64,000 nt of DNA from JBGCEZ01 sp045106735 (GTDB lineage: Bacteria; Planctomycetota; Phycisphaerae; Phycisphaerales; SM1A02), in contig JBGCEZ010000017.1 of NCBI GenBank assembly GCA_045106735.1, positions 1 to 64,000 on the forward strand, read 5' to 3'. Below the pieces are notes generated by a model that made no database searches, was not told where the DNA came from, and saw only the letters and a program-made list of their open reading frames with translations. How positions within the stretch are numbered: the first letter of the stretch is position 1; every line of letters begins with the position of its first letter. Positions 34,193-41,195 of the stretch are shown here, one piece after another. A program made the position numbers and the translations under genes.

Positions 34193-35380
34193 ATGGCCCA
34201 CGAATACGTGATCGATCTCGGCATGTCGGTGCCGTCGGAGTTTGCCGCCGACGTCGAGGATCGGCTGGCCTACGCCCACCGCGACATTGAACGCATCGAC
34301 GTCGTCGTCGCCGATCGGCGCCACGTGCGCGTGACCGCCACCGCGGAACTCGATATCAGTTGGCTTCAACCGGTGCTCGCGACGAATGCGGCCGAGATGC
34401 TCAAGGCGAGCCACGAGGGCACGCGCATCGTGCTGCACGATCGCCGCGACGCCCGGCCCGCTCCCACGGCCAGTGCGTTTCCCGAACTCGTGGCTCGCGG
34501 CTGGGTCCGACCGACGTCCCACGGCAGCTTCGCCCTGCTCGGGCCGGCCTTGCGGCTGCGCCGCGCACTCGACGCCATCTTCCGCACCATCAGCCTCGAC
34601 ATGGGCGCCGAAGAAGTCGAACTCGGCTCGCTCATGGAGATGGACACGCTCCGGCGGGCCGGGCACTTCAACGCGTCTCCGCAACACATCACGCTGCCCA
34701 GCCATCTCAGCGAAGACCTTGAGTACTTGAAACACGTCGCGGACGTCGCGCGACAAGAAGACGTCGACATCGAACCGACGTGCGCCGGCCACCTCGAGAC
34801 CCAGGGCGCGGTGCTGGCTCCGGCGGTGTGTTACAACTGCTATCACTTGCTGCGCGGCCAATCGATCGAAGGTACGCGGACCTTCGCCGCAGCCAATACC
34901 TGCTATCGGTACGAGTCGGGGCGCATGGACTCACTCGCCCGGCTGTGGGCGTTCACGATGCGAGAGGCGATCTTCGTCGGCCCGCCCGAGGGCGTGAAGG
35001 CGCAGCGAGCCGACGCATTGGCCCGGATGTGGGATTTGACCGAACGGTGGAACCTGCACGCGTGGGTCGAGAATGCGAATGACCCGTTCTTCATCGGCGA
35101 ATTCGATTCCCGGGCCGCCTTCCAGCGCGGACGCGAAATGAAGTACGAGCTGCGACTGAGCGTGGCCGGCGACTTTGCCGTGGCCGCCACGTCGTTCAAT
35201 CTGCACAGCGCGACGTTCGGGCGCAGCTTCGACATGCGGCGCGCGGACAACGGTCGCCCAGCGTGCAGCGCCTGCTGCGCGTGGGGAGAAGAGCGCTGGG
35301 TTCTCGCCCTGTTCAGCCAGTTCGGATACGATCCGGCGTCGTGGCCGGATGAGCTTCGGCCGGCGGTGTGGGGCGACTGA
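34193..35380 (+). CDS. Amino acid:[carrier protein] ligase, seryl-tRNA-synthetase-derived
   Basis: 395 residues. Resembles the class II aminoacyl-tRNA-synthetase homologues that lack a tRNA-binding domain and instead attach an amino acid (glycine or alanine in studied rhizobial cases) to the phosphopantetheine of a small carrier protein. Visible: motif 2 NTCYRYESGRMDSLARLWAF (Cys237, Arg239, Glu241), the serine-synthetase-like MREAIFVGPPEGV, a mid-domain KYELRLSVAGDF, and motif 3 CCAWGEERWVLALFSQFG. Zinc ligands of the atypical SerRS type are plausibly Cys197 (EPTCAGHLE), Glu241 and Cys361 or Cys362. No long N-terminal coiled coil, which excludes a true seryl-tRNA synthetase. Its carrier protein is the gene at 35559. 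In this operon it stands where DltA would, so it probably activates the amino acid for the MBOAT pathway. Amino acid unknown. Confidence 0.88.
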   Translation: MAHEYVIDLGMSVPSEFAADVEDRLAYAHRDIERIDVVVADRRHVRVTATAELDISWLQPVLATNAAEMLKASHEGTRIVLHDRRDARPAPTASAFPELVARGWVRPTSHGSFALLGPALRLRRALDAIFRTISLDMGAEEVELGSLMEMDTLRRAGHFNASPQHITLPSHLSEDLEYLKHVADVARQEDVDIEPTCAGHLETQGAVLAPAVCYNCYHLLRGQSIEGTRTFAAANTCYRYESGRMDSLARLWAFTMREAIFVGPPEGVKAQRADALARMWDLTERWNLHAWVENANDPFFIGEFDSRAAFQRGREMKYELRLSVAGDFAVAATSFNLHSATFGRSFDMRRADNGRPACSACCAWGEERWVLALFSQFGYDPASWPDELRPAVWGD

Positions 35381-35454
35381 ACGGGCACCGGCCCGCACGT
35401 TTCTCGAGCGTTTCACGAACTGCAAGAGGCACGCGATCGCGCCCCAATTTCGAA

Positions 35455-35475
35455 TCGCCGACGACCAGTCGGCGA
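35455..35475 (+). other. Perfect intra-operon hairpin before the carrier-protein gene
   Basis: An 8-bp perfect stem (TCGCCGAC / GTCGGCGA) with a 5-nt loop GACCA, in the 178-bp gap between the ligase and carrier-protein genes. No T-tract follows, so a standard terminator is unlikely; an mRNA processing or stabilising element that adjusts carrier-protein expression is possible. Confidence 0.5.
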
Positions 35476-35558
35476 GCAGTGCGCGAGCAGGCTGAGCGCC
35501 GCCCGCGGGCAAGCTGGAGCAGTTCGCGATCAACCCGCAAAGACAAGGATCCCCGGCG

Positions 35559-35867
35559 GTGCAACTGGAAGACTTCATCAGCGAGGTGGACGGACTCGTC
35601 CGCGAGGTGGGCGGCATCGACGCCGACGACGCCGAATTGACGCCCGACGCCGAACTCATGGACGAAGGTTTCGTTGACTCCCTCGGCCTGGTGAATGTCT
35701 TGTTGCGGTTGGAGAAGAAGTACGGCGTCCGGTTCACCGACGCGGATGCTGCCGCCGGCAACCTCTCGACGATCCGGACGGTTGCCTCGTTGGCCGCGGA
35801 GCGCACGGCCTCGGCCCCGGCGGCGACGGAATCCTCGGCCGCATCCGCCGCCGAATCCGCAGGATGA
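35559..35867 (+). CDS. Acyl/aminoacyl carrier protein
   Basis: 102 residues from GTG 35559, with AAGGA 9-10 nt upstream. Residues 1-80 form a four-helix carrier domain: acidic, with the phosphopantetheine serine at Ser41 in DEGFVDSLGLVNVLLRLEKK (D-S-L). A C-terminal tail of about 20 residues is Ala/Ser/Glu low complexity. The family carries activated acids or amino acids as thioesters on phosphopantetheine. Position between the aa:CP ligase and a DltD-like gene, with the MBOAT upstream, makes it the functional counterpart of DltC. Its stop overlaps the next ATG by 4 bp. Confidence 0.9.
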   Translation: MQLEDFISEVDGLVREVGGIDADDAELTPDAELMDEGFVDSLGLVNVLLRLEKKYGVRFTDADAAAGNLSTIRTVASLAAERTASAPAATESSAASAAESAG

Positions 35868-37225
35868 GCCATCCCGCCTCGTCACTCGTGCGATCGACGG
35901 GCGCCGCCGGCTCCATGCTGTTCGTGCTGGCCGGGATCGCGGCCATGGCGTTTGGCCTGTACCGCGGGGCCGAGGCGATCATGGACGCCAACCCCGAGTG
36001 GTACCGCCACCCGGCCCGCTGGTCGAATCATGCCAACTCGATCTGGATCGAGCGCGACCTCGCCGAACGCACCGGCCCCGCCATCCTCATTGCCGGCAGC
36101 AGCACCACCCGGACGGCATTCGACGGCGAGATCTTCCGCGAGATCCTCAGCGAAACGTCGAACCTCCCGGCCGACACGGTCATCGACAACCTGAGCAACT
36201 CGGCCACCGACTCCGCTGGCATTCTGCACTGGCTGCTCTGGCTGGAGAAGCACTCCCCGGATGCCTTGCCGGACGTCCTTGTCCACGGCATCGAGCCGAC
36301 CGAACTCCAGGGGGCCGAGCGTTACCTGGCCATGCGGAGTCACCTGACGCGGTACTTCGCGGATCCGCACATCTCGGGGGGCACCGATGTCTTCCGAACG
36401 TCTTGGAGCGAAGCGCGTTTCAGCGACCAGAGCATCGCCAACGCCCGTTTCCCGCTGCATGCCCGCCGCACACTGCTCCGAGGCATGCTCATCGGCCGCG
36501 TGGTCTGGCCATTTTTTGATCGCGGGTGGATCCACCGGCGATGGCTGAGTCGTTGGACGTTGCGCCCGTACACCTGGGACCACTTCCGGGTCGTCCGCCC
36601 GAGTGACGACGCACGGCGCAAGCAAGGCCTCGACAAGCTCGAAGCCCGCGGCGAGTTCGACGCGGCGCACTATCCGTACGAAGAGGTCGATCTTGATGGC
36701 GACGGCCGGGTCGAAGCCGATCCGGACGTGAATCCCCAGGCATTGGCCGTTCGGCGCATTGCCGAGTTCTGCGAACGGCGCGGCATCGTCCACTTGGCCG
36801 TCGTGGTGCCGCTGGTGCCAGAAATGCCGCGCGATCGAATCGCACCGGAACTTTGGGCCCAGTGGGACCGAATGATTCGCACCGCGGTCGACGGAACCCA
36901 GACGCGCGTGCTGTGGGCCTGGACGCTGCTGGAAGGCCCGGACTTCTTCGACTCGCTGCACATCGCCCCTACTGGCCGCGGCGTCACCAGCCGCGCGGCC
37001 GTCGCAGCCCTCCGCGATGAGTTTGAGCTCCGCGGCATCGACGGGTCGTATCGACGGCCGGAGGCAGGCGTGGGCCAGACGGCGGGCGAGATGGCAGGCC
37101 AACCGTCCCCCCAAGCAGCGGCCAGAAAGCTGCTGCCCCGCCGGCACATCGTCTTGGAACTCGCCGATCGCGCGACCTACTTCGTGCCCGCCGACGCCGA
37201 TCGATCCCGAAAGGATGAGCGATGA
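35864..37225 (+). CDS. Membrane-anchored SGNH-fold protein, DltD/AlgJ-like
   Basis: 453 residues. One N-terminal transmembrane helix (MLFVLAGIAAMAFGLY, residues 18-33), then an extracytoplasmic domain. SGNH elements: block I ILIAGSSTTRTAF (nucleophile Ser79 or Ser80), and block V FFDSLHIAPTGRG (Asp363, His366), giving the catalytic Ser/Asp/His set. An EF-hand-like acidic loop (DLDGDGRVEADPD, about 276-288) is inserted. DltD and AlgJ/AlgX are the extracytoplasmic partners of MBOAT proteins that complete acyl transfer to, or check, the polymer. Overlaps the carrier-protein gene (ATGA) and the YkgJ-like gene (ATGA), so it is firmly in the operon. Transferase versus esterase activity cannot be decided. 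Confidence 0.82.
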   Translation: MSHPASSLVRSTGAAGSMLFVLAGIAAMAFGLYRGAEAIMDANPEWYRHPARWSNHANSIWIERDLAERTGPAILIAGSSTTRTAFDGEIFREILSETSNLPADTVIDNLSNSATDSAGILHWLLWLEKHSPDALPDVLVHGIEPTELQGAERYLAMRSHLTRYFADPHISGGTDVFRTSWSEARFSDQSIANARFPLHARRTLLRGMLIGRVVWPFFDRGWIHRRWLSRWTLRPYTWDHFRVVRPSDDARRKQGLDKLEARGEFDAAHYPYEEVDLDGDGRVEADPDVNPQALAVRRIAEFCERRGIVHLAVVVPLVPEMPRDRIAPELWAQWDRMIRTAVDGTQTRVLWAWTLLEGPDFFDSLHIAPTGRGVTSRAAVAALRDEFELRGIDGSYRRPEAGVGQTAGEMAGQPSPQAAARKLLPRRHIVLELADRATYFVPADADRSRKDER

Positions 37226-37998
37226 CCCCCGCGACGCGTCCCGCCCCGGCGGAAATCGACTGGCCGCGGCTCTATGGCCACGCCCTGACGTACGTCGAGC
37301 AGTGTTGGGAGAAGTACGAGTGCGGCTCGTATTGCTGCTGCACGAACCACGAAGACTTCACCTTCCGCTTCATTCAATCCGGCCAGGCATGGCTGCCGTT
37401 GCTGCCGATGGAGAAGACGTACCTCGAGTCCATCGACAAGCTTCAGGACGACGGACCGGGGCACATGCGCCGGTACGCGATCGAGTTTTCGCCTGGCCGC
37501 GAAGCCGCGATCTACATGATGCGTTGCCGGAACGCCGGGAACTGCCGGCACTGTGAACATCGGCCGCTCATTTGCCGCATCTATCCGTACTTCCCCGTCC
37601 CAAGTCCCGGCGGTGACATCGAACGGCTCATGCCATCGAGCATCTTCGACGTGGCGATGCACCTGAAGGAACAGGCCATCGGCTGCCCGATTCTGGCCGA
37701 ACCGCGCCCGGATCTCGAGCAACAGGTGTTGGAGCGATATGGCGTGCTCTTTGAGCACCCGCACATCATCTTCGGCTTTCGGGCCGCGGCGACCATGATG
37801 GACGTCATGGTCGAACATCTCCGGCGCGACCACGGCGAGATCTTGCGGGCCGAGACCGGCGAGTTCTGGAGCCAGTGGGAGATGCTCTTTCTCACCGGTG
37901 CGCTGTTTCCCAAGGATGTCCTCGCCGCGCGGATCCGCGCGGACTACGAGGCGGTTGCCGCCGTTTGGGGCGACTTTGCGACGGACGTAGACGAATGA
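37222..37998 (+). CDS. Cysteine-cluster protein, YkgJ/UPF0153-like
   Basis: 258 residues. An N-terminal CGSYCCCTNHEDFTF and a central RCRNAGNCRHCEHRPLICRI with the following YPYF reproduce the C-x(n)-C-x2-C-x(n)-R-P-x2-C-x2-Y-P pattern of the YkgJ family, thought to bind zinc or an iron-sulphur cluster. The remaining helices (AATMMDVMVEHLRRDH, GEFWSQWEMLFLTG) show no known motif. It sits between the DltD-like and the membrane/spermidine-synthase genes with 4-bp overlaps on both sides. Function unknown; its constant coupling here suggests a role in the same pathway, for example as a metalloenzyme or redox partner. Confidence 0.75.
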   Translation: MTPATRPAPAEIDWPRLYGHALTYVEQCWEKYECGSYCCCTNHEDFTFRFIQSGQAWLPLLPMEKTYLESIDKLQDDGPGHMRRYAIEFSPGREAAIYMMRCRNAGNCRHCEHRPLICRIYPYFPVPSPGGDIERLMPSSIFDVAMHLKEQAIGCPILAEPRPDLEQQVLERYGVLFEHPHIIFGFRAAATMMDVMVEHLRRDHGEILRAETGEFWSQWEMLFLTGALFPKDVLAARIRADYEAVAAVWGDFATDVDE

Positions 37999-40900
37999 GC
38001 CAGCCCGCCAACGGCCCATCGGCCGGCCGAGGAGCCGGCTGGCTCTTCTTGCTCATCATTTTCTGCTCCGGCTGGTCAGCCCTGACCTACCAGATCGCGT
38101 GGGAACGCATTCTGGTCGTGAACTTCGGCGTGGACTTCCATTCGGTCAGCGCCATCACGGCGGCATTTCTGACCGGACTGGGGATTGGGGCCCTCGTCGT
38201 CGGCAAGATCGCCGACCGCACCCCTCGACCGCTGTTGCTCTACGGCTGGATCGAGATCGCGATCGCCCTGACCGGGTTCGCGTCACTGTTCGTGCTGCCC
38301 GCGCTCTACCCCGTGGCGACGCACCTGCAGCGCACCGTTGACTCGCCCGCCCTCTACTTCGTGCTGAACTTCCTGTTGGTGCTGGCCGTGATGTTGCCGC
38401 CGACGGTCCTCATGGGCGGCACGCTTCCGGTCATGGTGCGCCACGTCGTCGCCCGACTCGGCCCCGGCCGCACGATCGGCCGCTTGTACGGCATCAACAC
38501 GATGGGTTCGGTGCTCGGCTGCATCGCCGCCCCGTTCGTCACCATCAGCCTGCTGGGGATCTCCGGGGCGATCGTGTTCGCCGCGGCGTTCAACCTGATC
38601 GTTGGCATTGTCGCGGTGCTGGTGGGACGCCGGGCCGTGGTCGGGACCGAAGCGCACACGACGGTGGAACCGGCCGCGTCCGCCGCGGTGAACGACGCGA
38701 GCGCGGAGGGCGCGCCGGGCACGGCGAACACCGCCAACCCAGCCAACCCAGCAAACGTCTCACATCCGCCAACCGCTGGCGTCCGCTGGCTGCTTGGGCT
38801 GTACCTCGTGGCCAGCTTCGTCGCCGTGGCGTGGCAGATCGTCTGGTACCGCGTCTTCAGCCTGCAGTGGCAGAACTCCACCGGCGGGTTCGCCGTCATG
38901 CTGAGTTGGTACCTGCTCGGCATCGCCCTGGCCGGGGTGGTCTACGCTCGACTGTCGGGCCGCATCCGATTCGGCGTGCGCTTCTTCGCCAGCCTGCAGT
39001 TGTTGGCCGCCGGGCTGTCACTGTTCGGCCTCTGGTTCTTCAGCCAGTTCGGCCGCCGGCTCTGGCACGGCAGCGAAGAGTCGCTGCTCATCGTGCACCA
39101 ACGGCTCTACCCGGACGCCGCGGAGATCGGGCGCCGCGTCGAAGACACCAGCCTTTCGGCCCTGGCCAGTGCGATCGCGAGCCTTTCGCTGATCGACTTC
39201 CTCATGATCACGCTGCCGATGATCATGCAGGGGATGACCTTTCCGCTCGTGGCCACACTCGTGGTCCGGCGCCGCGGCCAGACCGGAGCGTCCGTCGGCC
39301 GCGTCTACGTCATCAGCATCATTGGATCGTTCGTCGGAGCGTTCGCCGGCGGGCATCTGCTGATCCCGTATCTGGGCCTGCGGATCGCGATCATCGTTCT
39401 CGTGGGCTTGAGCACCACGATCGGACTGCTCGCATGGTGGCGGGCGACGCGCATGCCAGCGACGACCGACGACGCGGCGGCCGAGCATGCGGCGAATGAG
39501 CATGCGGCGGCGTCACCCAGGGCCAGACTCGCTGCCACCCCCGGACCAATCGAGCGATGGCTGCCGCGCGTCGCTGCGGCGAGCGCGTTCGCGGGCATCG
39601 CGTGGATCGTCCTGCTCCCGGTCTCGCAGTTCCGGGCGAGCATCATGGCCTACGGATCGGTGATCGACGCCGAAGAAGGCATCACCGGCGCGGCGATCGT
39701 CGTCGGCAACGATGACTACACCGCGGTCCAGATCAATGGCCAGACGCAAGGGGCGATCTGGCCATTCCGACTGAGCCGAGACGACGCCAAGGCCTCCCTG
39801 GCCGTGAACCTGCACCCCGATCCGGAACGCGTGATGCTCGTCGGGCTCGGGAACGGCCGCACGTTGGCGGCGTTCGAGCGGTACGCGGAAATTGATCGCA
39901 TCGATGTGGTCGAGATCTCGCGCGAACTGCCGATTCTGCTCGGCCGCATCGGCGAGATCGACCGCGCGGCGTGGCTCAAACGCGCCCTCGAGAGTCCCAA
40001 GACCAACATCATTCCTGACGATGGGCGCATGTTTCTCAACCGCACGGACGAGCGGTACGACATCATCGCCACCGCCGCGATTTTCAGCCACAACGCCTAC
40101 GGCGGATACCTTTACTCACGCGAATTCCTGGAAGTCGTCCGCGACTCACTGACCGAAGACGGTATCTTCGTGATGCTCAATGACGCCCTCGTGCCCACGA
40201 TGCGGTTCACGTTGATTCAGACGTTCAAGGAAGTCTTTCCGCACTTCGTGCTCGACACGGGAAACTATCTCTACGGCTCCATGCGACCGCTCGAATTCGA
40301 TCGCGATCGGGTGACGGAGAGCTGGAATCAGAATCGCCAATGGCTTGCAGCCACGGATTCCGAAGCGAGCCAGGGACGGGTCAACCTCGCCGAGTTCGGT
40401 GCGACCCTGAACCGTGTCCGCTCCAACGAACATGCGTTCGCCGACGTCACCGGCTTTGACATCAACACCGATCTTCGCCCGTGGACCGAATTCTGGCTGA
40501 TGCGTTTCGACCCCCGCGCGAACGCCATGCCCTCTCCGCAGTCGCGTCGTTCTCTGGCCTGGTCGATGTCCGCGGTTTCGACGGAAACCTTGGAGCCGGT
40601 GCGGATCGGTGAGATGGATCTCACGCCCGCCGCCCTGCACCGCGACCGATTCGGAAAGCCGAATTTCAGCGTGACCGACGGCGCGAACGGATCGATCCAA
40701 GTCTCCGTGACCGATCGCACGAACCTCAAACTGCACACCGGCGTCACGCGGCTGACCCAGCCGCCAGGCTCGCGCGACGGACGCACCGACCCCGGACCGA
40801 TCACCCTCGCCGCGAACCGCGAGTACGCGGTGGTGGTGCGCGGGCGAGGCGAGGGCGTGTTGCAGGTGCAGGTGCGGCGATGGAACCCTGAGGCCAAGGA

Positions 40901-41195
40901 TGGGGCCGGGAACTGGGACTTCGCCGTCCAACGGCGGGTCGGCCTGAGCGGCGGCGAACCGGCGGTGGTGACCTTCACCGGAGCCGGCGAGGCGGCCTAC
41001 CGCGTGGTGCTGGGCTTCACCGACCCGGGGGATTGGATGATCGACGCGGTCGAGCTCCTGGCCGTCCCGGACACGGGCGACGAACCGGCGACCGTGCCCG
41101 GCGCCCCTGCCCTTGCCCCTGCCCCCGCCCGCACCCCCACTGCCGCTCCCGCCTCGGCCCCCGATGCCTCCGCGGGCCAGGACGGACGCGGATGA
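37995..41195 (+). CDS. Membrane protein fused to a spermidine-synthase-like domain
   Basis: 1066 residues from ATG 37995 (overlap with the previous stop). Residues 15-540 hold about 13-14 hydrophobic helices with a conserved start (ALTYQIAWERILVVNFGVD), the usual N-terminal part of MFS/spermidine-synthase fusions. Residues about 560-820 have a Rossmann-type domain with RVMLVGLGNGRTLAAF, IDVVEISRELPILL, and RYDIIATAAIFSHNAYGGYLYS. In aminopropyltransferases the last segment has acidic residues (D-x-x-D-P) that bind the amine; here they are absent, so polyamine synthesis is doubtful. A further ~200-residue C-terminal beta-rich domain (EYAVVVRGRGEGVLQVQV) and a Pro/Ala tail follow. An envelope or glycan-related role is inferred from context. 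Confidence 0.72.
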   Translation: MSQPANGPSAGRGAGWLFLLIIFCSGWSALTYQIAWERILVVNFGVDFHSVSAITAAFLTGLGIGALVVGKIADRTPRPLLLYGWIEIAIALTGFASLFVLPALYPVATHLQRTVDSPALYFVLNFLLVLAVMLPPTVLMGGTLPVMVRHVVARLGPGRTIGRLYGINTMGSVLGCIAAPFVTISLLGISGAIVFAAAFNLIVGIVAVLVGRRAVVGTEAHTTVEPAASAAVNDASAEGAPGTANTANPANPANVSHPPTAGVRWLLGLYLVASFVAVAWQIVWYRVFSLQWQNSTGGFAVMLSWYLLGIALAGVVYARLSGRIRFGVRFFASLQLLAAGLSLFGLWFFSQFGRRLWHGSEESLLIVHQRLYPDAAEIGRRVEDTSLSALASAIASLSLIDFLMITLPMIMQGMTFPLVATLVVRRRGQTGASVGRVYVISIIGSFVGAFAGGHLLIPYLGLRIAIIVLVGLSTTIGLLAWWRATRMPATTDDAAAEHAANEHAAASPRARLAATPGPIERWLPRVAAASAFAGIAWIVLLPVSQFRASIMAYGSVIDAEEGITGAAIVVGNDDYTAVQINGQTQGAIWPFRLSRDDAKASLAVNLHPDPERVMLVGLGNGRTLAAFERYAEIDRIDVVEISRELPILLGRIGEIDRAAWLKRALESPKTNIIPDDGRMFLNRTDERYDIIATAAIFSHNAYGGYLYSREFLEVVRDSLTEDGIFVMLNDALVPTMRFTLIQTFKEVFPHFVLDTGNYLYGSMRPLEFDRDRVTESWNQNRQWLAATDSEASQGRVNLAEFGATLNRVRSNEHAFADVTGFDINTDLRPWTEFWLMRFDPRANAMPSPQSRRSLAWSMSAVSTETLEPVRIGEMDLTPAALHRDRFGKPNFSVTDGANGSIQVSVTDRTNLKLHTGVTRLTQPPGSRDGRTDPGPITLAANREYAVVVRGRGEGVLQVQVRRWNPEAKDGAGNWDFAVQRRVGLSGGEPAVVTFTGAGEAAYRVVLGFTDPGDWMIDAVELLAVPDTGDEPATVPGAPALAPAPARTPTAAPASAPDASAGQDGRG

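Noticed and set aside
34193..35380. Seryl-tRNA synthetase housekeeping gene
   Set aside because: It lacks the long N-terminal tRNA-binding coiled coil and is next to a carrier-protein gene.
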